This document shows, piece after piece, positions 49,950 to 57,961 of a DNA stretch of 64,000 bases. The number at the start of each line of letters is the position of its first letter. The stretch's first letter is position 1. The translations under genes were made by a program, and so were the position numbers. The notes under the pieces were generated by a model. The model saw only the letters and a list, made by a program, of their open reading frames with translations, had not been told where the DNA came from and made no database searches. The stretch is from Candidatus Merdivicinus intestinigallinarum (GTDB taxonomy: Bacteria; Bacillota; Clostridia; Oscillospirales; Ruminococcaceae): positions 1 through 64,000 of the forward strand of contig DVOW01000051.1 in NCBI GenBank assembly GCA_018713335.1, read 5' to 3'.

Positions 49950-50801
49950 TCAGCGGGGGCTGCCGGCAGCCTGGCGGCGGTAGGCGCTGGGGGTCAGGCC
50001 GGTGTATTGCCGGAACATCCGGGCGAAGTAGACCGGGTCCGGATACCCGCACAGAGCGCCCGCCTCCCCCACCGGGATGGCCGTGAAGCCCAAAAGGTCC
50101 TTGGCCTTTTCCATCCGCAGCCGGGTTAAGAACTGCCCCGGCGTCAGGCCGGTTTCCTCCAAAAAACGCCGGTGGAAAAAAGCGCGGCTCAGGCCGCTTT
50201 CCCGGGCCAGCTCCTCGATTTTCACCGGCCCGGCGAAATCCTCCCGCAGCCGCCGCACCGCCCGCCGCACCGCCGCGGTGCTGCCGGAAACGCTGTGGGC
50301 CGCGGCCGCCTCAAAGATCTCGGAAAAAAGGTAGAACAGGCTGGATTTCAGCTGGAAGAAGGCCAGGTCCCCCACGGCGTCCTGGTTGCGCAGGATACTC
50401 TCAAAAAGGCCCGTCACCAGCTCCCGGCGGGGGATCTTCAGCCGGTCGGGGAGGCTGTCCAAAAGGGGGTTTTCATACCGTTCCTGGGCCTCTTCCCGGG
50501 TGCCGAAGGAATAGCTGGCGCCACGGCGGCCGTTTCCCACCAGGTCCACGCAGAGGATGTAGCATTCGTAGGGCGGCACCCCCTGCACCACCTGTCCGGG
50601 CTTGCGCAGGTTCATTTCCCCCGCTTCAAAGGGGAGGAATTTCCCGTCCACCCGGATCCCCCCGTCACAGCGCAGGTAATACTCCACCTCATAATCGTAA
50701 ACTGTCCGGACGCTGTACGGCGCGTTCCGGTCCGCCGCGTAGCCGTCGTAATGGCTGCACCGCAGCAGCGCCGGGCTCAAATAGTCCGTTGGCAGCAGCA
50801 T
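49950..50801 (-). CDS. AraC-family transcriptional regulator
   Basis: This 283-residue protein has an N-terminal cupin-like ligand domain (about 20-110) and a C-terminal double helix-turn-helix (about 185-280): KIEELARESGLSRAFFHRRF then GYPDPVYFARMFRQYTGLTP. ATG 50801 follows GGGGAAGGGG; upstream in-frame codons cover the promoter. It is divergent from the efflux operon and upstream of the UroD-like gene on the same strand, so it may control either. Confidence 0.9.
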   Translation of the reverse strand: MLLPTDYLSPALLRCSHYDGYAADRNAPYSVRTVYDYEVEYYLRCDGGIRVDGKFLPFEAGEMNLRKPGQVVQGVPPYECYILCVDLVGNGRRGASYSFGTREEAQERYENPLLDSLPDRLKIPRRELVTGLFESILRNQDAVGDLAFFQLKSSLFYLFSEIFEAAAAHSVSGSTAAVRRAVRRLREDFAGPVKIEELARESGLSRAFFHRRFLEETGLTPGQFLTRLRMEKAKDLLGFTAIPVGEAGALCGYPDPVYFARMFRQYTGLTPSAYRRQAAGSPR

Positions 50802-50835
50802 TTTCCCATCCCCTTCCCCATGGTTTCCTGTACCC

Positions 50836-50864
50836 ATTATACCAAATTTCCGCCGGTTTTCCAA
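50836..50864 (-). promoter_or_regulatory. Promoter of the AraC-type regulator
   Basis: On the minus strand: TTGGAA, 17-bp spacer, TATAAT. Confidence 0.75.
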
Positions 50865-50879
50865 GCCTTCCGAAATCTT

Positions 50880-50898
50880 TGTCTGTTTGCCACAGACA
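50880..50898. promoter_or_regulatory. Inverted repeat between the divergent promoters
   Basis: TGTCTGT TTGCC ACAGACA: 7-bp arms with a 5-bp centre, between the AraC promoter and the efflux promoter. A candidate operator. Confidence 0.45.
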
Positions 50899-50926
50899 GG
50901 AAGCTCTGATTTGTGCAAAAATCCAC

Positions 50927-50955
50927 TTGTTTTTCTTTATAAAATATGCAATACT
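50927..50955 (+). promoter_or_regulatory. Promoter of the efflux ABC operon
   Basis: TTGTTT (50927-50932), 17-bp spacer, AATACT (50950-50955) with an upstream TG (extended -10). Confidence 0.55.
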
Positions 50956-51004
50956 TATAAACATCTGGAGAAATCGCAATGATAACGGAAAAGAGCTGAT
51001 GATG

Positions 51005-52003
51005 ATGAAAATTTTACGCGCCGCGGCCGCAGCCGCGCTGGCCGCCCTCACCCTGTCCGGGTGCGGACTGTTCCCGGAGGAGGAAGAAGCCCTGGCACCG
51101 CCGTTAAAGGAGCCTGCCGCCGTCACCTACACCACCACCACTGTGGAACGGGGGACCATCGTGGACAGCGTTACCACTTCCGGCACCTTTATTTCCACCA
51201 GCACCTACGACCTGTCCTTTGAAAAACGCTCCGGCTATTTGAGCGAGATCAATGTCAAATCCGGGGACACTGTGACGAAAGGACAGCTTCTGGCCCGGCT
51301 GGACACGGATGAGCTGGAAAGCGAGATCCAAAAGCAGGAGCTGCTGGTGGAGCGCGCCCAAATCGCGCTGAATGCGGCCAAAAAGGCGGAGGACGCCACA
51401 TCAGAATCCATCCGGCTGGCGGAAATCGACTATCAGCTGCAAAAGATCCAGCTGGACGAGATGCAGGATGAGCTTTCCAAACAGTACATCTACTCCCCCA
51501 TTGACGGGGTCGTTTCCTATATCAACAACGTGGGGATCGGGGACTATATCGCCGCCCGCAGCACTTTGATGCGGGTAGTGGACCCCACTTCCCTGCAAAT
51601 CGAATGCACCGGGGACCAGGTTTCCGATTTCCAGCTGGGCAAGGACGTGATCGTCACCCTGGACGACACGGAATACGCCGGCAAGGTGGTCATGACCTCC
51701 GCCGAGTCCCCCTCCCTGGCGCTGGAAAAAGGGGAACCCTTTATCCGGGTGGAAATCACCGACGGGCTGCCGGAGGGGGACCTGCTGGGGGAATCGGTTT
51801 CCGTAGAGCTCATTAAGCAGCAGAAGGATAACGTGCTGATCCTGCCCCGGAACGTGGTTTCCCTGTATTCCGGCGAGTCTTACGTCCAGGTGCTGGAGGA
51901 CGGCGTCAAGAAAGAACGGGTCATTGAAACCGGCATCAAAAATACTGCCAGTATCGAAGTGGTCAGCGGCCTTGAAGAAGGCGAAGTTGTGATTATTAAG
52001 TAG
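51005..52003 (+). CDS. Efflux ABC system adaptor lipoprotein (HlyD/MacA family)
   Basis: This 332-residue protein has a signal peptide with lipobox TLSGC, a barrel-sandwich domain (SGYLSEINVKSGDTVTKGQ, YSPIDGVVSYINNVGIGD), a short coiled-coil hairpin (about 95-155) and a beta-barrel/membrane-proximal part. Three ATGs in a row (50999, 51002, 51005) make the exact start uncertain. They overlap the stop of a 6-codon open frame (MITEKS, from 50979) that has its own GGAG, so re-initiation is possible. First gene of a four-gene operon. Confidence 0.85.
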   Translation: MKILRAAAAAALAALTLSGCGLFPEEEEALAPPLKEPAAVTYTTTTVERGTIVDSVTTSGTFISTSTYDLSFEKRSGYLSEINVKSGDTVTKGQLLARLDTDELESEIQKQELLVERAQIALNAAKKAEDATSESIRLAEIDYQLQKIQLDEMQDELSKQYIYSPIDGVVSYINNVGIGDYIAARSTLMRVVDPTSLQIECTGDQVSDFQLGKDVIVTLDDTEYAGKVVMTSAESPSLALEKGEPFIRVEITDGLPEGDLLGESVSVELIKQQKDNVLILPRNVVSLYSGESYVQVLEDGVKKERVIETGIKNTASIEVVSGLEEGEVVIIK

Positions 52004-52014
52004 GGGGCCGCGGT

Positions 52015-54861
52015 ATGTTCCGATTTGCGCTGCGCAAAATGCGCCAGAACCGGTGGCTGGCTTTGAGCCTGCTGGCCGGTTATCTCATGGCCGTGGCCAT
52101 TGTTTGCAGTATGCCTGTTTACAGCCACGCCATTTTGAGCCGGATGCTGTTAAAAGATCTGGAACAGGTGCAGACTGCCCAAAACGTATACCCCGGGCGG
52201 CTGCTGGCGGATGCGGACCTTTATGCGGGCAGTAAAAATCCGGCTGTCAAAACCCAGTCTTACCATCAGTATGAAGCCCAGTTCCAGGAACTGATCGCGG
52301 AAACCGGCCTGCCGGAGCAGGAATTTTCCGTTTTCACAGAGGCCGGGGACCTGCGGATCGTCCGGGCCGGCACCGCCATGGAGGACATCCGGGACCTGTA
52401 CATAAGCGGCGGTCTTGGGGCCTGTACGGGGCTTTTCGACCATGTTGAACTGCTGGACGGGGAGTTCCCCTCCGCGGAGGTCCAGGACGGCGTCATCGAG
52501 GCTGCGGTCAGCGAGGAAGCCGCCCGGAACCTGGGCTGTTCCCTGGGGTCCTCCTATGACCTGTACCAATATGAATTCAGTTCCGCAGGCAACTCCTACA
52601 CTCTGGCGGCCACCGTCAAAATCACCGGGGTTTACCGGATGAAGGACCCGGAAAGCCTCTTCTGGGTCATGCCCTGGTACACCTTTTCCGAATCGATCAT
52701 GGTCCAGCCGGAGCTGTTTTCCCAGATGTTTTTGGAAACGGAAACTCCCCTCTTTGACTATGCCCAGTGGGCGGCGGCCCTGGACTACCGGAGCATGACC
52801 CCGGAAAACTGCGGCGCTGTTTCCCAGGTCCTGGCCAAATATGGGGACCAGCAATTTTTCCCTCCGTCGCTCCGCAGCTCCTTTGGCTCTATCTTGGAGG
52901 ACTACACCGGCAGACGGGAGGAGCTGACCGCCACCCTGTGGATCATTGAGATCCCCATCCTGCTGATGCTCTTATTTTATGTGCTCATGGTGTCCCGGCT
53001 GATTTTGGGGCATGAAAAGAACGAGATCGCCGTTTTGCGGAGCCGCGGCGCGTCCAAAGGCCAGATCACCGGGGTCTATACCGCCCAGTCGGCGGTTCTG
53101 TCCCTGGCGGCGCTGATCATCGGCCCCATGCTGAGCCTGTTGTTCTGCCAGATCATCGGCTCCTCCAACGGGTTCATGGAGTTTGTGAACCGCAAGGCCC
53201 TGCCGGTTTCCCTGACCCTTCCGGCCCTGATTTACGGGGCTGTCACGGCGGTGCTGCTGGTCATCACCATGCTGGCGGCCACGGCTTTTACCGGCGAAAC
53301 CTCCATCGTGTCCTTCAAACGGAAAAAATCCGGCAAAGCCCCGGCCCCGCTGTGGCAGCGGCTGTTTTTGGACTTTATCTGCCTGGCCGTGTCCCTTTAC
53401 GGCCTTTACAATTTCCAAAACCGCCTACAGATCATCCGGGAAACCGGCGCGGCCGCATCGGAGATCCCCATCGATTTTACCATGTATTTGAGTTCCACCC
53501 TCTTTATCCTGGGCGGGACCCTGCTGTTCCTGCGGGTGTTCCCTCTGTTTATCAAGCTCATCTACCGCATCGGGCGGCGGTTCTGGGGGCCGGTGCTGTA
53601 CCTGTCCCTGATCAACACCTCCCGCAGCGGCCGGAACACCCAGGCCATTTCCCTGTTTTTGATCTTTACGGTCTCCATGGGCATTTTCAATGCCGTCACT
53701 GTCCGGACCTTGAACCAGAACGACGAGGACCGCATCCGCTACAGCATCGGCGCGGACATCGTTCTGCAGGAGGAATGGCCCTCCACCGGCGGTTCCAGCG
53801 GCGTCGTGGCGCCGGGGGCTGCGCCCGTTTCGGAGGCGCCGGTCTACTATACGGAGCCGCAGTTTTCCAAATATGAAAACATGGAAACCGTCCAAAGCGC
53901 GGCCCGGGTCCTGACCCAAAAGGATGTTTCCCTTACAGCCAACTCCCAAAAGGCCGGGAATATCACGCTCATGGGCATTGTCCCCAATGAGTTCGGCAAT
54001 ACCTGCTGGATGAAAAACAGCCTGCTCCCCCATCACATCAACGAGTACCTGAACCTGATGGCCGACGAGCCCCGGGCGCTGCTTTTGTCCAATTCCCTGA
54101 TGGAGGAACTGGGCCTTGTCCCCGGCGATGCCGTGTTTCTGACCATCGGGGACAACAAGGAGTCGGTGGAATTCATCGTCTACGCCGGGATCGACTATTT
54201 CCCGTCCTTTAACCCGGTGGGGACCGCCCAACATACGCCGGCCCTGGCTGTGGCGAACCTGATCTATATTCAGCAGGAAACCAAGCTGGAGCCTTACGCC
54301 GTCTGGCTGAAAAAGGCCCCGGGAGTCACCTCCGCCCAGCTTTACGAGGAACTTACGGAAATGGGGGTGTCCATCACCACCTTAAAAGACACCACGGCGG
54401 AGGTCACCGCCATGAAAAACGACCCCATGACCCAGGGAATCAACGGCTTTTTCACCCTGTCCTTTGTGGTGACCATGCTGATTACCATGGTGGGGTTCTT
54501 TATCTACTGGGTCCTGGCCATCAAGGGGCGGCTTTTGCAGTTCGGCATCCTGCGTTCCATGGGCCTTACCCGGCTTTCGGTGGTCATGGTGCTTTTATGG
54601 GAGCAAATCCTGGTGTCCGTGGCCTCCATCCTGGCCGGACTGGGACTGGGGACCCTGACGGCGGTGCTGTTCGCCCCGATTTTGGAGTGCAATGTGGACG
54701 CCGCCGACCAGATCCTCCCCTTTACGGTGGTGGCCTTCCCAGAGGACTACTGGCGCACCGTGGGGATCGTGCTGATCATGCTGGCGGCCGCCGCCTTTAT
54801 CCTGGGGCGGACAGTGTTCAAGCTCCATGCCGGCGAAGCCCTGAAGCTGGGCGAAGATTGA
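52015..54861 (+). CDS. Large FtsX-like ABC permease
   Basis: This 948-residue permease has an N-terminal helix (LALSLLAGYLMAVAIVC), a large external domain (about 45-305), four central helices (about 310-550), a second external domain (about 570-790) and three C-terminal helices starting at GFFTLSFVVTMLITMVGFF. It carries the MGLTRLSVVMVLLWEQ segment of FtsX-type permeases. It sits between its adaptor and two ATPases. Exporter of a lipid, peptide or drug; substrate unknown. Confidence 0.88.
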   Translation: MFRFALRKMRQNRWLALSLLAGYLMAVAIVCSMPVYSHAILSRMLLKDLEQVQTAQNVYPGRLLADADLYAGSKNPAVKTQSYHQYEAQFQELIAETGLPEQEFSVFTEAGDLRIVRAGTAMEDIRDLYISGGLGACTGLFDHVELLDGEFPSAEVQDGVIEAAVSEEAARNLGCSLGSSYDLYQYEFSSAGNSYTLAATVKITGVYRMKDPESLFWVMPWYTFSESIMVQPELFSQMFLETETPLFDYAQWAAALDYRSMTPENCGAVSQVLAKYGDQQFFPPSLRSSFGSILEDYTGRREELTATLWIIEIPILLMLLFYVLMVSRLILGHEKNEIAVLRSRGASKGQITGVYTAQSAVLSLAALIIGPMLSLLFCQIIGSSNGFMEFVNRKALPVSLTLPALIYGAVTAVLLVITMLAATAFTGETSIVSFKRKKSGKAPAPLWQRLFLDFICLAVSLYGLYNFQNRLQIIRETGAAASEIPIDFTMYLSSTLFILGGTLLFLRVFPLFIKLIYRIGRRFWGPVLYLSLINTSRSGRNTQAISLFLIFTVSMGIFNAVTVRTLNQNDEDRIRYSIGADIVLQEEWPSTGGSSGVVAPGAAPVSEAPVYYTEPQFSKYENMETVQSAARVLTQKDVSLTANSQKAGNITLMGIVPNEFGNTCWMKNSLLPHHINEYLNLMADEPRALLLSNSLMEELGLVPGDAVFLTIGDNKESVEFIVYAGIDYFPSFNPVGTAQHTPALAVANLIYIQQETKLEPYAVWLKKAPGVTSAQLYEELTEMGVSITTLKDTTAEVTAMKNDPMTQGINGFFTLSFVVTMLITMVGFFIYWVLAIKGRLLQFGILRSMGLTRLSVVMVLLWEQILVSVASILAGLGLGTLTAVLFAPILECNVDAADQILPFTVVAFPEDYWRTVGIVLIMLAAAAFILGRTVFKLHAGEALKLGED

Positions 54862-54877
54862 GAAAGGAGGAAAAGTT

Positions 54878-55585
54878 ATGGAAGGATACACGCCAATCAT
54901 CCGCACCGAGGCTTTGACCCGCACCTTTTCCTCCGCCGCCGGGGAGGTCCACGCCTTGCAGGACGTGACCCTGGCCATCCGACCCCAGTGCCTGAACTTA
55001 TTGAACGGCAAATCCGGCTCCGGCAAAACCACCCTCATCAACCTCCTGGGTTCATTGGACCGGCCCACCTCGGGAAAGATCTTCTTTGAGGACAAGGAAC
55101 TGTCCGCCCTGCCGGAACGGGAACGGGATAAGCTGCGGCGGACCCGCATCGGCTTTGTTTTCCAGTCCGTGGCGCTGATGTCCGCCATGACGGCTTTGGA
55201 AAATGTGGAATTTGGACTGCGGGTGGCCGGGTTCCCGGCAGCAGGACGCAGGGAACGGGCTCTGGAATGCTTAGACTATGTGGGCCTAGCCAAACGGGCC
55301 GCCCATCTCCCCCAGGAAATGTCCGGCGGCGAGCAGCAGCGGGTGGCAATCGCCCGGGCCATTGCCCACCGTCCGGCGGTGATTTTCGCCGACGAGCCCA
55401 CTGCCCAGCTGGATTCCAACATGGGCCTGCAGGTGATTGCAGTATTCAAAAAGCTCATTGAGGAACAGGGGGCCACCATTGTCATGACCACCCACGACCC
55501 GGATCTGATGCAACTGGCCGACCAGGTGTTTACCCTGGAGGACGGGATTTTGCGGGCTGTGACGGGAAAGGGGGAGGCCTCATGA
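54878..55585 (+). CDS. ABC transporter ATPase 1 (MacB/LolD type)
   Basis: This 235-residue ATPase has Walker A GKSGSGKTT, Q-loop FVFQSVALM, signature MSGGEQQR, Walker B VIFADEPTAQLD and the switch His in TTHDPD. All key residues are present. AGGAGG precedes the start, and it overlaps the next ATPase gene by ATGA. Confidence 0.93.
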   Translation: MEGYTPIIRTEALTRTFSSAAGEVHALQDVTLAIRPQCLNLLNGKSGSGKTTLINLLGSLDRPTSGKIFFEDKELSALPERERDKLRRTRIGFVFQSVALMSAMTALENVEFGLRVAGFPAAGRRERALECLDYVGLAKRAAHLPQEMSGGEQQRVAIARAIAHRPAVIFADEPTAQLDSNMGLQVIAVFKKLIEEQGATIVMTTHDPDLMQLADQVFTLEDGILRAVTGKGEAS

Positions 55586-56568
55586 TTAACTGCGAAAACC
55601 TGGTAAAAATCTACAAAACCGGGGAAATTGAAGTGGTGGCCCTGCAAGGGCTGGATTTGACGGTGGAGGACGGGGAGCTGATGGCCATTATCGGCAATTC
55701 CGGCTCCGGCAAATCCACCCTGCTCAATATGCTGGGAGGATTAGATGTGCCCAGCGCCGGGAAATTGACGGTGGACGGCAAAAATCTGCTGGCCTTCACC
55801 CCCAAGCAGATGATGGAGTACCGGCGCTCCACCGTGGGATTTGTCTGGCAGAACCCCGCCCGGAACCTGATTCCCTACCTGACGGCCCAGCAGAATGTGG
55901 AAATGCCCCTTTCCATCAGCAAGGCTGATCCCGCGAAAATGCCGCCCCTCCCCGGTCCGGACGGCAGCTCCATTTCCTGCAAAAACGCCAAGGAACGGGC
56001 TTCCGCCCTGCTGGATTTGGTAGGGCTGTCCCACCGGAAAAACAGCCGCTTGACGGAGCTTTCCGGCGGCGAACAGCAAAGGGTTGCCATTGCCATCGCC
56101 TTAGCCGGGAACCCCCGGCTCCTTTTGGCCGACGAGCCTACCGGCGCCGTGGATTCCAAAACCACCAAGGAACTGCTGCGGCTTTTCCAAAAGCTCAACC
56201 AGCAGCTGGGGATTACCATTGTCATCGTCACCCACGACCGGCTGGTGTCCTCCTTTGTCAGCCGGGCGGTGATGATCCGGGACGGCCGCACCAGCAGCGA
56301 GTTTATCCGCCGGAAGCTCTCTTTGGAGAATATCGGCTCCTTAAGCGAGGATTCTGAGGAAGAACCGCCGGAGGTGGAAGAGCGCACCGTTGTGGACCGC
56401 ACCGGCCGCGTCCAGCTGCCCAAGGAATATCTGGAGGCTTTGGGCATTACCGGCCGGGAAACCATGCTGACCCATTTGGAGGAGGGGCGCATCGTTTTGA
56501 CGCCTATCCCTAAGGAAAATGCTGAGGAAAAAGATACTGATGTCAAAACCGGCGCAGACGCTTCCTAA
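55582..56568 (+). CDS. ABC transporter ATPase 2 with C-terminal AbrB-like domain
   Basis: This 328-residue ATPase has Walker A GNSGSGKST, Q-loop FVWQNP, signature LSGGEQQR, Walker B LLLADEPTGAVD and VTHDR. After the ATPase (about 1-235) come an acidic linker (about 254-267) and a C-terminal module, about 269-309: VVDRTGRVQLPKEYLEALGI, then RIVLTPI. That pattern matches the swapped-hairpin AbrB/MazE family, known mostly for DNA binding. Such a tail is not part of a standard MacB-type ATPase. It may serve dimerisation or sensing. Two ATPases with one permease could form a heterodimer. Confidence 0.88.
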   Translation: MINCENLVKIYKTGEIEVVALQGLDLTVEDGELMAIIGNSGSGKSTLLNMLGGLDVPSAGKLTVDGKNLLAFTPKQMMEYRRSTVGFVWQNPARNLIPYLTAQQNVEMPLSISKADPAKMPPLPGPDGSSISCKNAKERASALLDLVGLSHRKNSRLTELSGGEQQRVAIAIALAGNPRLLLADEPTGAVDSKTTKELLRLFQKLNQQLGITIVIVTHDRLVSSFVSRAVMIRDGRTSSEFIRRKLSLENIGSLSEDSEEEPPEVEERTVVDRTGRVQLPKEYLEALGITGRETMLTHLEEGRIVLTPIPKENAEEKDTDVKTGADAS

Positions 56569-56578
56569 ATGCAAAAGA

Positions 56579-56614
56579 CCGCCGCACCCCAAAAGGGATG
56601 CGACGGCATTTTTT
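56579..56614. terminator. Terminator between the efflux operon and the lipoprotein gene
   Basis: CCGCCGCACCCC pairs with GGGATGCGACGG (two wobble or mismatch pairs) around AAAA, followed by a T run. It lies between convergent genes and overlaps the lipoprotein stop. Confidence 0.75.
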
Positions 56615-57932
56615 ATTCGGTTTTCAAAGTTGGGATAACTTCCTGCCCCTGGGCGTTGAAGAAATAGAGCTTATATTTCGGGGATGCATCCTTGCCTTCA
56701 TAATGACGGATGACATAAAGACCGTCCTGCCAATACTGTATTTCATCATACATTCCTGACAAATCGATATCGACGTCCGGCTCGGAATTAGTTTCACCGG
56801 TCAGCAAATCCACAAAGACAGCTTTGCCATCCTTTTCAGTCAGAGAAGTCTGACCGCAAACGTAGCCGCCGCCCTGGAACGGCTCATATACCAACTCGCC
56901 TGTTTGTTGAGACAGACAGCCTCTGTAAGCGTTGCCATCTGCACCAATAACTTGAATGCAAATAAACTCCTCATACATGATAGGTTCTGAATCTTCTGCC
57001 AATTCATATTGGTCAAAACTCCAAAGCAACTGGCCGCTGCGGTCGTAGAAGGACAGGTTGTTGGCGTCCGTTACAAAGCCATTGTCCCCTTCACAGAGCA
57101 GGTTCCCCTCTACAGGCAGTTCGGTCACGGTTCCATCTTTGGAAAGGCTGCAAATTGCGCCCTTTTGACCGCCGCTGATGCCGCCGCCCCATTGCTGGTA
57201 AATCATCGTGCCGTTCCGGAACTGCAAATCCTGTTGCCAGACATCGTTGACCGAGAAACAAGCCCCTGTTTCCCCATCAAACACCACCAGGGTGTTGCTA
57301 TTCTGCTGTTTGGCGTAAATTCCCAGCATTCCTTCTCCCAAGCCGCCCTGATTGGCAGCTTCTGCTGTCTGAGCGCCGGTCATTTCGGTCATATTGAAGG
57401 GACCGTCCAGCCAGTTGCCGCTGGCATCCATGATTCCTGCATACCATGCCGCTTCATCCAGCCCGGAGCGGATTTCCTGCACTAGGTAAACCCCGTCTGC
57501 GGCATCTATAACAGCCAGCTTCTCCTCTCCGTCGTTAGCATAGGTTTCCTGGCCGTTTTCATCATACAGGGTGATTTTGGTATAGCCGTCATTCTCATAA
57601 AGCCCCTTGGGTTCTTCCGTTGTGACCACGCCGTCGATTGACATATAGCCTTCCTTGGACTCGTCGGCACCATCTTCACGGTAACCCACTCGAAAATATC
57701 CATTCTCGAAGTCCAGGATTTGGTTGACAGCGACTTCCTGCCCTTCCGTTTCAGCCGGTTCGGAAGCTTCGCTTGGTCCTTCTGCTTCTGAAGGTTCAGC
57801 AGAGGAGGAAACTGCCAAAGAAACAGTGGATGGCTCCTCGGAAGAAGCGCTTTCCCCGCTTTCTGACGAACACGAAACTAAGGAAATCGCCATCGTCATC
57901 GCGCAGAAAACAGCAATCCATTTACGATTCAT
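56613..57932 (-). CDS. Secreted lipoprotein with repeated beta units, function unknown
   Basis: This 439-residue protein has a signal peptide with lipobox SLVSC, a Ser/Glu/Pro-rich linker (about 22-70) and a beta-rich domain. The domain has recurring short motifs (GTMIYQQWGGG, LSFYDRSGQLLWSF, YKLYFFNAQGQEV) that suggest a WG/beta-propeller-like fold. I recognise no defined family. It lies between pnp and the efflux operon and is read towards the latter. Confidence 0.65.
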   Translation of the reverse strand: MNRKWIAVFCAMTMAISLVSCSSESGESASSEEPSTVSLAVSSSAEPSEAEGPSEASEPAETEGQEVAVNQILDFENGYFRVGYREDGADESKEGYMSIDGVVTTEEPKGLYENDGYTKITLYDENGQETYANDGEEKLAVIDAADGVYLVQEIRSGLDEAAWYAGIMDASGNWLDGPFNMTEMTGAQTAEAANQGGLGEGMLGIYAKQQNSNTLVVFDGETGACFSVNDVWQQDLQFRNGTMIYQQWGGGISGGQKGAICSLSKDGTVTELPVEGNLLCEGDNGFVTDANNLSFYDRSGQLLWSFDQYELAEDSEPIMYEEFICIQVIGADGNAYRGCLSQQTGELVYEPFQGGGYVCGQTSLTEKDGKAVFVDLLTGETNSEPDVDIDLSGMYDEIQYWQDGLYVIRHYEGKDASPKYKLYFFNAQGQEVIPTLKTE

Positions 57933-57961
57933 AGAGACCACTTTCCTTTTCAAAATATCAT

